Shown one piece after another: positions 8,543 to 20,586 of a DNA stretch of 38,726 nucleotides. The stretch covers positions 1 to 38,726 of the forward strand of contig JADGKB010000119.1 of assembly GCA_027604185.1 (NCBI GenBank), read 5' to 3'. The notes beneath the pieces were generated by a model. The model did no database searches and had not been told where the DNA came from. It saw only the letters and a program-made list of their open reading frames with translations. The DNA is from Boothiomyces macroporosus (Eukaryota > Chytridiomycota > Chytridiomycetes > Rhizophydiales > Terramycetaceae). The translations under genes and the position numbers were made by a program. Position 1 is the first letter of the stretch. Every line of letters begins with the position of its first letter.

Positions 8543-11500
8543 TTAATCCCATGTTGGACGGTTTGGGCCCAACAAAAACATAGAATCACCTGGTTGAACT
8601 TTTGAGCTTTTATCTGGATTTAAGACTACGTAATTGAACATGTTTCCTTCCTGATTTTGTCTGTATAGGGCAATTATAAGGCACTTGTGTTCCCAGAGCA
8701 TGTATGAAAACAAAGTACCAAACGGCATCCCAACAAACAATTCATTTTCTGGGAGTGGTTCTTGGAAAAAGTTGCCAAAATCGGTGTTTGGAGTGCTAGC
8801 AGCCTTCTTTTCTTCTGTGCCATTAAACAGAAAGGCTTTCAACACGGACAGCAAATTCTTTTCATAATATGCTTGACACAAGACAGAGTGGAACATTTCT
8901 TGAGAAAATAAATGACCACCGCAGAATGAAGGAATGATATTTTGCATCTGTACTTCCACTGCATCACTGGAAACCACTTTTGAGCTGGACATGTGGCTCT
9001 TTCCAATGATTTTCATGTTCTCTGAATGAATAAATTCAGAAGTAACAAAGTTGTCTGTATTTTCACACATTGCTTGGATATTGAGTAGAGCTAAAAGTGT
9101 AGTAGCGTCAGAAACTCGCTCAGTGATATTGCTCTGGTATGGATCAGAAAAACAAACTGTTCTTTTTGCTAAATTAATGTTTTTTACCATGAGTAATTCT
9201 TGTTTTCCTTAAATCTTTTCTTAGGAGAGGTGTTCCAATAACGTAAAATATGTTTTCATACTCTTCAATTACCTCCCATTCTTCACTACTCGGTGGAGAT
9301 TTGCAAAGAATGACTATAGCAGTATCAGGATCTTTTTGCCTAAATGGCGCTACAAAGTAAGCGATTGCTAAAGGAAAGTTTTCTTGAAGGCAACAATATA
9401 CAATGTGATCATTAATATCTGCAGGAATACTAATCCCTTCTTTATATTCCAATTTGTCCATCGCTTCCATGGCAGAATGAATCGCCCTGAATCTAGCAGG
9501 AACACCAGATTGCGAATAAGATTCACTGTATTCGTCACCAGATTTTTCAGAAGTGGCGGAAGGAGCACTTTGCTTTCCAGTTTCTGAGATTGGAGATACA
9601 TTTTCTTTGTCGAGCATGTGTTTAACTTTGACGCTTTCTGCAGAGCTCATCCTTCTGAGGCTGAAATCACCACTTTGGCCAGAATTACTTCTGTGGAGCG
9701 AGTGGGCTCTTGGAGCTTCCTTTTCAACGGCAGACTCTCCTGATTTTGCTGAACTAGATCGCTTCTTTTGCACCAAATCAAATGCTTTTTGTCTAAGCTT
9801 ATCAACAACTCTGGGAATCGATTCCAAAGACTGTTGTGAATCCAGGCCCCCTTTTGAATGAAATTCTACATTTTTATGCACCATTGGAGGTTTCTCTGCT
9901 AGGAATGATTTGATCTTTTCATGGGACCAAAAGTCTTCTGAAAACATCTTTTCCGTTTCAGCAAGATGTTTGCCAACATGATACTTGGAAACCCTGTGTG
10001 CGGTTTTGCTGTCATCGGCAATCAAAAATGCAATTTCACCTTCTTTTAGGATTGTGCCTATTGGATTCAAGTTTAGTTTTAATTCATCTGCATCTGGATC
10101 TTGTTCGCCTATGGCAAACAAAATTGCTCCATGTTGCTGATAAGCAAACATTGCTGCCTCTTCATAAGTCATATTTTGGAATTTTTCGCACAAGTTAACT
10201 TGATACAGCTCCATCTGCGCACCTCCGAGATATTCATCTGCCCACTGAGCTTTGACCTGCTCAGCTAGAACCTTTACCGCATGGTCTGATATAGAATTTG
10301 TTAAAAGATATAAAATAGTAGAGAACCCAGGAGATAAGCAATTTTGAGCTGCCATACCTAAATAAGCAATAAAATACCGAGTTTAAATTCGTCGATACAA
10401 AGTACTTGATCCGCAATATTTTCCAAATGAGTTTTGTTCCTTGGTAAAAGAATTTGTGCATAAATCATCAGGTCTGGATGAAACTTGCGAAGTGACTAGT
10501 TTAAAATGTTCTTACCAAACATCTCATGACGGTTCTAGCATCTTCCTCAATAGGCTCTACATCTGATATTCTACTAGCCAAAACAAAAGCTGACAATTAT
10601 CCAATAGATACCCGCTTTGGCAAGATGCACTGCCGCACTTTTCATTGCTTTAAAAGACATTGGACTTCCTTTAACATACTGAACTCTGTGCTCGTACACT
10701 GGGTCAGATAATAAAGCTTCCAAATCCTCACTAGGCTCATCAACTGCCAAAAGCACAACATGAGTCGTCAGGGTTAAAGTTCCATGGTCCGTAGCTAAAT
10801 TAACCAGACGTTACCAAAAAATTCTCTCAAGAATCCACGAAGTGCTGTTATTTCCAAATTTCCAAGAATAACAACATGACTTCTACCACTTTTTGGTACA
10901 AATGGAGCAGCATACTTTGATGTGCTTTTAATCAAATCCATAAGTTGTCCAAGCTGAGTAGGAAGGTAAACAGCACCCACCAACATAACCCCTAGCGTAA
11001 TTACTCGAGAAAACATATTATCTGGAACAATATCTGTCGACAAACCAGAGGTTACAGAGACTGTGATCGTATAGAAGATATCAAAAAAGTTGAGATCATA
11101 GTACTTTTGGATTTTGTACAAGCAAATATGAACGTAAGCAGCAACTGTGAATAAAGTATTAAAGATGGATAATGCCAACAAAACTACTTGCTGCTGTACT
11201 GGTGTCATTCTGAAAAACTTGTTTTGCCCTAACTCTTAATCAATACTAACCAACTTTGAAAGTTCTAGCAATAGAACTGTGTAATCTGATATTAGATAAA
11301 TAAACCTCCAAAATCGGAAAGGGTATAAATACACTAGAGGTCCTCCTTCTAAAAAGGTTCCTTTACTCAGTACAAAATCAAAGTAAACCAAAACTGCAGC
11401 ACCAAACGATGCAATAGTAAATATGGACCAAGTAGATTCGAGCTCTTCTAACGGTGAAAGATTAAAGTAGATTCTCGGAGCCCATTGAGCAAATAGTGCA

Positions 11501-12154
11501 AACGCAATAAAGAAATCAATATCTTTTTGTCAATAATACTTACCTTCGTAGATCCTGGGTGGAGGCGGCGGTGCTATTTCCGTTCCTCTTGGCCCGATTG
11601 AGTGCCAGGTTAGCGTAATATAGGACACGACAAACAAAAAGTTTAGCAGCATATCTACCACATCCCACCACTTTAGAAATGGACTGGAATCTAACCAGTA
11701 TATGCTACATTAATCAAAAGTACATTTCCAATTTCCACTTTTCATGTTGACTAATACCAGAATCATCATCATCGCCAGAAATTTGAACCAAATCTGGTTT
11801 CTTGAAATCTGTATTGATTGATGGTTTCAAAAGGGGGTCCTTTTCATCCTTGTTTTGTTCATCTGATGAATTCAAAGATAAATCATTTGCTGAGATTTTG
11901 TTGGAGCTCTTTGATTCGACTGCTTTGGATTTTTCTGTATTCATTAGCGTGCCAACTAAATCAGCAAGCTTTTCTCCTTTTATTTCCAGCTTGCCTGTTT
12001 TCAATTCGCCTTTAATTACACTGGTGTCAGTGGTAGATTGTTTCTGGTGACTCTCCTGATTGGGTTTCTTGGAATCTGAATGCTCTTTAATCGAATTCAT
12101 TTCTCGTACTTCTGATAATGAAATTTTTTCCATTGAATCATCCGAATTGTCCAT
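8543..12154 (-). CDS. BK-type (Slo-like) RCK potassium channel
   Basis: A plasma-membrane or organelle cation channel of the large-conductance calcium-activated family. The spliced product is 1150 aa in nine exons. Introns are 11705-11723, 11523-11543, 11229-11246 (18 nt; 11233-11250 fits equally), 10795-10814, 10590-10611, 10496-10515, 10358-10377 and 9169-9187. An acidic/serine N-tail (about 140 aa) precedes the S1-S6 core. RCK1 follows with GRSHVVILGNLEITALRGFL, AVHLAKAAFVLASRISD and FKLGMAAQNCLSPGFSTILY, all close to Slo1. A serine-rich linker (about 690-800) leads into RCK2. The pore region reads TVSVTSGLSTDIVPD (near residue 350) instead of TVGYGD, so potassium selectivity is uncertain. 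No obvious calcium bowl is seen. Confidence 0.88.
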
Positions 12155-12308
12155 TATTAGTAAAATTTTTATAGTTTTGTTCTAAGTTGATATAATCACG
12201 TGATGAGCAAAGAAATGAGCATAAAGACATGATCAAAGAGCATAATCTAGTCAGGAGATATATTTGGTTGTTGAGGATGCGAAATCGTTGACTGGATATT
12301 TATTAATT

Positions 12309-13311
12309 TCAAACTGGTCGCTCAGCTTGTGGTGTAACCCTTACTGCCAGCCTCCCTTCTTGTGCAAGCTCAAAATCTACTAATCCAGTGTGTGCGCAAA
12401 CTCTGTTATCCCACACTGCTATGGTATTTTTGGTCCATTTGAATCTTGCCTGAAAATCAGCGCCAATAGCAACATGCTTGTAGAGGTAGTCCAAAATATT
12501 CAAAGACTCTTCATGTTTCAATCCCACAATACTGCGCGTAAACATTGGGTTTACAAATAACGCCTTTTTACCCGTTACTGGATGTGTTCTTACAATAGGG
12601 TGTTCATTAACCACAGGCTCTCTGCGAAGAGGCAGCCCAGTTCTTCTAGCCATTTCTGCCTGCTCCTTTGCTGAATGAATTGCTGTTAATCCTTCTAGGA
12701 ACTTTTGGAAAGGTTTAGAAAGTCTATTGTATGCTTCATATTGAGATGACCAAATAGTATCACCACCAGCCCTTGGCATATCTATGTTAACAGTAGACAC
12801 CTAAAACAGACAAGAATGTCAGCCCAGGAGGTTGAAGTTCATAAGTAACATCCGAATGCCAGCGGACTGAAGTGCTGAAAGTGTCAAATAAATTGGTGGC
12901 ATGATCTTTATGGGATACAACATGGACGTATGGCTTCCCTTTTAGAATCCCATAAGTTTGATGAACATGCAACACTGGTGAAAAGTGTCTTCCGATTCGA
13001 ACCATTTCATCAATGTTTTCTCTTATATCTTGATCGCGAAAGAATACCACTCCTCTTTCTGCAACAAGCAACGCCAATTCGTCCAATTCATCAGGGTTTA
13101 AAGCTGAGAGCTGAATTCCAGATATATCATTCCCTATCAGCGGAGACATTACAACATTCTTTGTTGCTTTCGAAAGAAGCTTTTTTGTCCCCCTTGCCCT
13201 TAATCCCACATCTATATAGTTAAAAGGAGGAATAGGAGGCCCAATATCCGCCTTTTCAAAGGATGGAACTATTTTACTGAGGGTGGAATATCGCTTGAAC
13301 CACCTTTTCAT
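12309..13311 (-). CDS. TauD/TfdA-family sulfonate/alpha-ketoglutarate dioxygenase
   Basis: A predicted Fe(II)/2-oxoglutarate dioxygenase related to yeast Jlp1, which releases sulfite from sulfonates such as taurine during sulfur limitation. The spliced product is 327 aa with one 19-nt intron (12782-12800, gtgtctactgttaacatag). Splicing turns FLSVL into FLSVL-DMPRAGGDTIWSSQYEAY, the expected family segment. The iron ligands are His152 and Asp154 (WHSDVTYE) and distal His301 (WDNRVCAHTG). Arg314 or Arg318 would bind 2-oxoglutarate. The N-terminal PPFNYIDVGLRARGTK and IGNDISGIQLSALNPDELDELALL match fungal sulfonate dioxygenases. The first 13 residues are basic and could be a targeting signal. 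The true substrate cannot be told from sequence. Confidence 0.88.
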
Positions 13312-13559
13312 ATTTTGGTAAGTTCAATGCGGCCGAATTAGTGCATATGATTTCATCATTCCTTGCAATTTAGATAACTGATGGTAGTACAAGCTGGATC
13401 TCATACATAGATAAATAAAACTGCCATGATTTCTGCTCTTGGATGAATATAATCCGCCATGGTTCTTTACTGACTGAACAAAAATAATTGTGAACCACGC
13501 CGTTTAATATCATTCTAACATCAGTTTGGAACACGGTTTTCAAATTTGCTTTTTCAAAA

Positions 13560-14324
13560 ATGCTCTCACTTCACACTGCAACATTTCTCAAAGATTTCTT
13601 TCCGGATGCTCTGAAATATCTTGACTATTACTCTAGCATCTACCTACCAACCCAACCACTTATTTCCTGCCATATCAGCGAAATGTCCTTGGCGGTGGGA
13701 GGCTTTCAAATTAGGAACTATAGTTTACTTCCTATGCAATTGCTTGGTCTCATCATTGGGTTTTATGGCTCAAGAATTATTAGAAAAAGGGAACGCAGGT
13801 TTGTTGCTTGGAGGTGGGCTTTCTGGTATTTTGGATGGATGAATTTGACTTCCATCATTTGCCACAATTTTGCTACAAAGTATTCCTTGGTTTGGGAGAT
13901 TTTCAGGATATTGGATGTTGTATTTACTGGGGCTTCATCGTTGTGTCTGACATTTGAGCCTTTTTTCAACTATATTCCATCTGTATTCTGTCCTTTGGCG
14001 TTCCCTGCGTTGCTCGCTTTGGCTTATATTGGCGATTACTCTGGTAAATCAATCCCATTTACAGCAGAGTTCATGTATATCGGACTGATGGCGATTGCTA
14101 CTTTGATCCTACTTCCTCAATTGGGCAACATTGGTAAAAGAGGAGCTTCAGTCGCGATAAGCGGTGTAGGGATTATCTTGGGAGGTCTCCTTACTGATGG
14201 GTTGTTCTGTAACGCATCTAATGGATTGTATTCGGCAGTTCACGTCCTATTCATGGGCTGCGATCTGATATTTGTTGGTTTCTACATCCTATCCAAACCT
14301 CCCAAGAAAGTAAAGGCAAATTGA
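13560..14324 (+). CDS. Polytopic membrane protein, unknown (254 aa)
   Basis: A single-exon gene ending in TGA. About six or seven hydrophobic segments are visible: around 55-70 (LLGLIIGFYG), 85-103, 115-132, 138-155, 170-187, 198-215 and 228-245. A basic loop RKRERR follows the first. Polar residues inside the membrane part (WMNLTSIICHNFA, with a Cys-His pair) hint at a ligand or metal site, but I recognise no family. The tail PPKKVKAN is basic. It is divergently transcribed from the dioxygenase across 248 bp and is followed 57 bp later by a mitochondrial carrier gene. Confidence 0.7.
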   Translation: MLSLHTATFLKDFFPDALKYLDYYSSIYLPTQPLISCHISEMSLAVGGFQIRNYSLLPMQLLGLIIGFYGSRIIRKRERRFVAWRWAFWYFGWMNLTSIICHNFATKYSLVWEIFRILDVVFTGASSLCLTFEPFFNYIPSVFCPLAFPALLALAYIGDYSGKSIPFTAEFMYIGLMAIATLILLPQLGNIGKRGASVAISGVGIILGGLLTDGLFCNASNGLYSAVHVLFMGCDLIFVGFYILSKPPKKVKAN

Positions 14325-14381
14325 ATAAACAGGGACGAATAATAGTTCTGTTTTGAAACGTTTTTTGAAAAAACATTTTTC

Positions 14382-15253
14382 ATGTCTAATCGACCTTCAC
14401 CTCTAAAATCATTCATTTCCGGAGCATCTGGCGGGCTATCGGTTGTGATTGCAGCTCATCCATTCGATTTGATTAAAGTGCGGATGCAAGCCGCGCATGA
14501 AGGACTTGGCTTTCTACATGCAACAAAAACAATTGTTCAGCAACACGGGATTCTTGGTTTATATAGGGGAGTAAACCCGGTTCTGGTTGGAACACCCATC
14601 ATGCTTGCCATCAACTTTTGGGCTTATTTTATGGCACAGAAATATATTTATGAATTGGAAACTGGAGAAGTTTATACAGACATGGATAAACTAAGCATAC
14701 CGCAGATTGGATTAGCGGGTGCATTGGCTGCATTACCTACTGCGGTACTGTTAGCCCCAGCAGAGCAAATTAAAATCAGACTACAGCTGATGCACGGGAA
14801 GCAAGGATCCACTTTCAACGTAATTCGACAGATTATAAGCGAATCAGGACCAAGAGGGCTATTTAGAGGCACATTTTTGACATTTGCCAGAGATTTCCCA
14901 GGCTCATTTGCATATTTTGCTACATATGAAGCTATAAAACGTCAAGTCAAAAACGATAGAAATGTAATGCCAATTGGATGGACTCTAATAGCTGGAGGTA
15001 AATGATTCTAATTCAAGGCATCGCGGGAATAGCAAACTGGACAATTGCTATACCTCTAGACACTCTAAAGACTCGCGTTCAAGCATCAAAAGACATGGGA
15101 ATCAGAACAGCATTCACTTCATTGATAAAAGACGGCGGTGCATTCGCATTATTTAAAGGATTAGGACCTACTTTACTTCGAGCATTCCCAGCGTCAGCTG
15201 CATTTTTCTTTGGGGTAGAAACAAGCACTAAAATTTTGAATCAATGGTTTTGA
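14382..15253 (+). CDS. SLC25 mitochondrial carrier, carnitine/ornithine-like
   Basis: A transporter of the inner mitochondrial membrane. The spliced product is 283 aa with one 20-nt intron (14998-15017, gtaaatgattctaattcaag). It joins IAG-G to IAGIANWTIAIPLDT. The three tandem repeats each carry the signature: HPFDLIKVRMQ (Pro27), LAPAEQIKIRLQ (here A-P-A-E instead of P-x-D/E, as in carnitine/acylcarnitine and ornithine carriers) and IPLDTLKTRVQ. Typical G-x-x-G helices and GLYRGVNPVL and GLFRGTFLTFARD motifs follow each repeat. The closest groups are the acylcarnitine (SLC25A20) and basic amino acid carriers; sequence alone does not decide between them. The third repeat is in the second exon. 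Confidence 0.9.
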
Positions 15254-15293
15254 TAAATATATATCATTCAAATTATAGAAAAAAAGTAATATA

Positions 15294-16339
15294 TTAAATA
15301 ACGCTAACGTCATGTAATGCGACTGCAACAACCGCTTTAGAATGGCCATTATAGTGTCTAATAGTTTCACCAGATGATAAATCCCATAATCTGGAAGAAT
15401 GGTCAGAAGAGCCTGAATAAATAGAATAGTACCTGTTACGAGGTATGCTGAATCAGCGGAAAATGCGCAGTCCCACACCCATCTCTGATGTCCATTTAAT
15501 GTCTTTTGAAGGTTAAATTGGTGGGTACTAGCATCCCAAATCTTTACAGTATGGTCAGCGGAACACGTAGCCAACAACTTGTTGTCTGGTGATAGAACGC
15601 ATTTTGTAATATACTTGCTATGTGCATTCACTCTTGTTAGAGGTGCAAAATCTGTAAGGTCTCCCTGAGTCCTAGTTTTCCAAGCATAATAATATCCCTG
15701 AATTAAATACATTAAACTTTGTTGTTTGCTGCCACCAGCAAAGATCCATCACTAGCAATCGACACACTTCTAACTGGCGTTTCTTCATCTGGAAGCAACT
15801 CGTGCGTGCAGCTATTCTCTCCAAGATCCCAGACTCTGATACTACCATTCTGGTCACATGAAATTAATTCTCCTTGGTTTGGATGGATTATAACATCATT
15901 CACTGGCGATTTAGGGTCTGGGGTATAATCTCTCTGAATTCCAGGCATTCTACAATCAACATCTAATTACCGCACATCGAATATCTTTATCGTTCCGTCT
16001 TCGCTCCCAGTAACAAACCATCTTCCAGCCGACTGAAATGCAATGGCTGTAACGTTCTTTGTATGTCCTTCAAAGGTAGTGATGGGATTAGGATTAGTAG
16101 ACTGTACGTCATACAACTTGATATGTGGGTTCCCTACATTATTAATTGCTAACCTGCAGCTGCAAGTATGCGTTTATCTGGCGAAATTGCTAATCGATTA
16201 ATCTGGTTAAATAGAAAGATACTGAATCCGGATGTTGAATAGTGCGTAAGCAAGCTCCAGATAATGCCTCCCAGAATTTTATAGTGTGATCGTATCCTGC
16301 TGTTGCGAGCACCACATCTGTGATTTGCTGATTAACCAT
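15294..16339 (-). CDS. LST8: LST8/GbetaL WD40 subunit of TOR complexes
   Basis: LST8 is the seven-bladed WD40 protein that binds the TOR kinase domain in TORC1 and TORC2. The spliced product is 314 aa, the normal family length. Introns are 16203-16222, 16134-16153, 15950-15970, 15698-15717 and 15413-15432 (20, 20, 21, 20, 20 nt). Junctions are fixed by near-identity to LST8 of other eukaryotes: [66 protein letters not shown] and [21 protein letters not shown] start at ATG 16339 ([19 protein letters not shown]) because the upstream in-frame extension has no family counterpart. One residue (Gln) usually present after HPDS is missing at the first junction. It is convergent with the carrier gene, 40 bp away. 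Confidence 0.96.
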
Positions 16340-16401
16340 GAAAAAGTAAAACTGGTTGAGGGAGAATTTAAAGTGAGAAATGCGATTCATACATACAAAA
16401 T

Positions 16402-17784
16402 TTATTGAAAGAAATCTCGCTCAGTAATGTAGTTTTCCCAGTTTGGTTCAAAGGCTTTGGCGAGCAACCACACCATATCTTTACCGCCTTTGATCGTCAC
16501 AACCAAAACTTCGCTTAAATCGACATTATCAAACCAGTCTTTGAGATACTTTGTGTTGCCGATTACAACCTGCTTAGTTTCGTTGAATTTTTGCAGAGTG
16601 CTGGTGGTTAAATTGAACTTCCCAAATGATACAGACACGCTTTGCAAGCTTTCGACCGTGTTGGTAATAGATTTACTGAGCTCTGAATGTACAGTGGTGA
16701 CTGACTTGCTGATACCTTGCTGAACACCATCAAATGTGCTATTGATGCCTTCAATAGTATTATGAAGACCATTTTGAACTTCTTCGATCGTGTTTGAAAA
16801 TCCACTTTGAACACCACCAATTCTTATCGATATCCCTTCTTGCACTTCACCAATAGTGCTACTAATCCCTGAAGAGACAGAGGAAATCCCCGACTGGAAG
16901 CCCTCGACTGTTTGAAAGACAATTTGAATGCTCCTGGTTGGAATATTGGTGATTCCCAAAGTATTAAAGTTTAGGGATTCAAACCCAAGGTTCACTTTTC
17001 CATTAAGGGTGCCTTTTAGCACATTATCGATGGAAGCATAAAGATCATTTAATATCCGTTTGTTTTCATATCTTAGGACATACTTTTTCGATATCAACCC
17101 ATTCACAATCAGAGTTACACACTGGTTGTACAGTTCGTGGTAATTGAACTTTGTTGAAGTATCAATATGTCCAATTAAGTTGCGGTCTAGAAGCACTCTT
17201 GAAACAGTGTAAAGCTTCTTTTCGCTATAGAACTGTAGATTTTGAACTGATCCCAGCACCTGCATTTTAATTTCAAAAGGCAATGGCAACAATTGCAGCA
17301 CTCTAGCAGTTTTAAACACCTCCATAGCCTGTTGATTGCATTTTGCATAGTAGTTCTTGTTGCGCTCCAAATAGCTCGCAAGTCGCTCTGACAATTCAAA
17401 ATCAAACCCAGGATTTCCGTTCAATTGTAACTCCAATATATTGTAATTCGCACTAGGCTTTTCAAATACAGCGAATAATGCTTGGATTCCATTAAAGGTA
17501 ATCAAATTTTCGTCCAAATCAATATGAGATATTTCTGAATGTTTTAAAGCAGAAACAAAATCGGGTATCGAATCGTCTGATATTGAATTGTATCCCAAAT
17601 TGATATGGGTAAGAGTAGGGTGTCGGTTTATTGCTTGTGATATGAGCTTCAGTCCTTCATTTTGGATATGGTTGGAAAAGAGAGATAGCTTTACCAAGGA
17701 TTTATTCGCCTGGATCGATTTGGATATTTCAATCAAGTCATTCAAATCTATTTGTTTATGATCCAAGTCTAAAACTGATTGCAT
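16402..17784 (-). CDS. LRR protein with eight 11-residue amphipathic repeats
   Basis: A single-exon 460-aa protein from ATG 17784-17782. Residues about 10-130 are ribonuclease-inhibitor-like leucine-rich repeats ([47 protein letters not shown]). A mixed helical middle (130-290) follows. Residues about 296-383 are eight uninterrupted 11-mers of the form I/F/L-x-x-x-I/V-x-x-x-V/I/L-x-G/S, for example [11 protein letters not shown] and [11 protein letters not shown]. Such 3-11 helix repeats bind lipid surfaces in perilipins, apolipoproteins and synucleins, so membrane or lipid-droplet association is plausible but inferred. No transmembrane segment is evident. The combination with LRRs is not one I recognise. 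Confidence 0.75.
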   Translation of the reverse strand: MQSVLDLDHKQIDLNDLIEISKSIQANKSLVKLSLFSNHIQNEGLKLISQAINRHPTLTHINLGYNSISDDSIPDFVSALKHSEISHIDLDENLITFNGIQALFAVFEKPSANYNILELQLNGNPGFDFELSERLASYLERNKNYYAKCNQQAMEVFKTARVLQLLPLPFEIKMQVLGSVQNLQFYSEKKLYTVSRVLLDRNLIGHIDTSTKFNYHELYNQCVTLIVNGLISKKYVLRYENKRILNDLYASIDNVLKGTLNGKVNLGFESLNFNTLGITNIPTRSIQIVFQTVEGFQSGISSVSSGISSTIGEVQEGISIRIGGVQSGFSNTIEEVQNGLHNTIEGINSTFDGVQQGISKSVTTVHSELSKSITNTVESLQSVSVSFGKFNLTTSTLQKFNETKQVVIGNTKYLKDWFDNVDLSEVLVVTIKGGKDMVWLLAKAFEPNWENYITERDFFQ

Positions 17785-17934
17785 AACAAATGTCACCTGC
17801 TTGAACAATTTGAATGTTGGTGGCGCAGGAACTGCAAATAACTATTGGAATTGGCACAAGGCCTTGCTGCTTAACGAAAGCAATCCGACTTTAAGCTTGA
17901 ATGAATATACTCACGTGAAAGAATATTAAAAGAT

Positions 17935-20539
17935 TTATTCGTTTTCATTTGAATGTATCGCAGCTACTAGACTCATTAGGGGATTATCATTATTATTTTG
18001 AGCAGCAGGGTCACTATTATGTGCAGTCTTTCTAGGACTTTGAGGTGGCGGAATTACATTTGCATTAGGTTGACCACGGTTTGGTAACTGCTGCGAATTA
18101 TAGTCTATAGGTATTGTTTGAGGAATTGATCTTTGGGGGCTGATAGGTTTGTTTGTTTGAGCGTAATGATGTATAGGGCTGGATGGTTGATAAAGGTGCG
18201 TCTGTGGATATGCTGGCGCATATTTATTGGGGCTAGACTGATATTGAGGGGCTACCTGCTGAATGCCTGGCAGTGTTTTATATGGACTCTTTGGTGGTTG
18301 ATCTTGTAATTGCAATGTTGGGCGTAATCCTGGAGATGCCTGTGCTGGAAAAGCATTGTAGTTGGTGGATTGATGATATACATTAGCTTGCTGTACAGGA
18401 TTAGGCTGAATATGATTATTTTGGTACACTGGCCCTCTATTCGGACTATGTGGTTGTGTAAGATGCTGCAGTCCATTTGCAGAAATGCCATTGAATCCAT
18501 TTCCATGTTGAGCGACCTCTGACGGATGTACTGTAGGTTGATGGTTGGCAGCTGGTTTAGAAGCATTTGGCTGGTCTACAGTTATCCCCAAGTGATAACC
18601 AGCGGGCTGTTTGTGCTTGATTTGCGACACATTTGCAGAGTTAACAGTTTCGACATTTGGTTGCGATTTTACAGGGGATTTGGGAGGCGAGCTTGGTATG
18701 TCCATTTCCTTCTTTTGCTTTACTAAATTAAAAGCAACTCACCTTTCTTGGGCTTTGGGAGACAACCATTACATATGAATTCCATTTTTTTCCACTGTTC
18801 AACATCTAGGTTTGTCGTATCCACGCCTTGTTCTTTTGCAGCGCAGAGAATGTGTTGCCAAACTGCACATCGTTCGCAAGCAATTATCGGTGTTCCATCT
18901 GGATAAATACTGAATTACCGTCATAATTATCACCAGTAATACCACATGAACATGAGAAATACCAGTAGTCGTCCTCTTTTTCTGGCGGTGGAGATTCAGA
19001 GTTTACAAAAGATTCATCATCTTCCTCAGTTAGTTCTTCTTCCTCATCAGAATCATAAACTCGAGATCTCTTTCTCTGGTTCTGTTTCTTTTTCTTTTTT
19101 GGACGTTTTCTTTCCGAATATGACATTGATTCTTCAATGATGCTTCTATCAATCCTGTTTTCTCTCTGTAGCCTTCTTAACTCTCTTGCTCCCAACTTTT
19201 GTAATTCTAACTGTTGTTAATTACACAAACCTCCTCCTCGGTAAGTTCTCTAGGTGGATTTCTTCTCGAAGCTCTCGTTTCAATTCTGTTAGCACTTCTG
19301 GTTTTGCGAGCAGCCATCTCTGCTGCTTCACGCTTCTTTTCCTCTTCTTCAACAATTCGAAGGGCTTCCTTGCGGTCTTCTTCTTCGATCCGTAATTTTT
19401 CGGCTTCTAACCAAGCCTGATACTCTTTTTCCCTCTCTTCTTTTGCTACTTGGTGATTCTAAATCAAAAGTAAGTTACATATATATCGGTAATAACCAAA
19501 GGCAAAAGATCTTGGTTTACGTAGCGATGTAACTGCTTGTCTAGCGCACTTCTAGAAGACTTGAACTTGTTTGCAAACTCATTCCAATCTTCTGCTGTTC
19601 TACAAACCTAATCTTAGGGATACCATACAAGCGACCAATTAGTAGGCTTGTCCTCTTCTTCCTCCTTTTCCTTTTTCCCTTTTTTCTTTTTGGAAGGAGA
19701 TTCTGGGCTTTCCATATAAAGACGAGAATCTGATCAATAAATTAATTACCATCAAAGAGCCAATAGATATTTCCCTTCGAGTCTTTACCAATCGGCTCTA
19801 CTCTCCAGCTTGTAGTTTGAATTTCGGTAAATAACCCCAATGGTCTAAAGTTTTCCAGTCGCTCCAACTGCATCTCACAAATGAAATGTAAGGTTAGAAC
19901 CTATATTAATGTCCCGCGTACTCTTTCTTTTAGACTCAGTTTCGTGTAGCTAAAGCTTTCGTCTTCAGTGTATTTAAATGGTCGTTCTTCCTCTGTCATT
20001 CTTTTCTCAAACTCCTTGTTCAAATAGCCGATCCAAGTTTCCGGACTATTGTTAACCTTTTAAATACGTTATAAATCGATTTTTCGTGGATAGCCGCAGT
20101 AATCTCACTTGTAAATCTATGATCCAGCTATCATGCGTGGCATTGATAATCTCTGATTCCAGCATCTATATTAAATTCTATATACTTCCGTGTCAATGAA
20201 TCCAAGCATCATTCCTTCTTGGAATAACTGAAAGAATTGAGATATTGCGCTGAATTGCCACATGGACCACAGTATTTTCAAGTCCTCCGACTTTACGGGA
20301 GTATGAGCGTGAGGTACCAACTTTTGAGGCGAGAGCCCAGTATCATCTAAATCATCGTTATTTTGCTCTTTAGGGATTTCGATTTTGACGTCTCCCCCAG
20401 TCTCATTTTGAGCTACATCTTCCGGTGTTTTTTCGTCAACTTCCATCACTCCTTCCTGTTCTTTGAATGGTTCAATCTCTTCCGTAATTTCTTTCTTATT
20501 TTCCTCCATAACTATATCAGCTTCTGCATCTGATTTCAT
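17935..20539 (-). CDS. DDT/WHIM-PHD chromatin protein (RSF1/CECR2-like)
   Basis: A probable nuclear subunit of an ISWI-type chromatin remodeller. The spliced product is 806 aa in ten exons. Introns are 20166-20185, 20046-20067, 19901-19921, 19730-19749, 19608-19628, 19459-19478, 19211-19230, 18899-18918 and 18723-18742 (20-22 nt). An acidic N-tail precedes a DDT-like segment (about 85-190: LQVRLLRLSTKNRF, LKERVLTLHFICEMQLE). WHIM-like motifs follow (WRVEPIGKDSKGNIYWLFDD, WSLVCRTAEDW). Then comes a charged coiled coil (about 320-440) and a PHD finger (about 480-545: CSCGITGDNYDDG, CERCAVWQHILC, FICNGC). The last 260 residues are disordered, rich in Pro, Gln, Asn and SP motifs. Domain order matches RSF1/CECR2 relatives; the exact orthology is not certain. 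Confidence 0.82.
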
Positions 20540-20586
20540 TTTGTAAAAGAAAAAACAAGGGCGTCTAGATCAAATGGATTATATTT

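Noticed and set aside
9553..9861. Plus-strand frame of about 100 aa inside the BK channel gene
   Set aside because: It lies antisense to a serine-rich linker of a well-supported gene and has no splice or promoter support.
11229..11250. A 22-nt BK intron from 11250 to the acceptor at 11229
   Set aside because: It leaves the downstream exon in a frame with a stop before MTPVQQQ; only the two 18-nt solutions keep the frame.
17785..17808. Extending the LRR protein upstream to TTG 17808
   Set aside because: Eukaryotic nuclear genes start at ATG; ATG 17784 is in frame and close.
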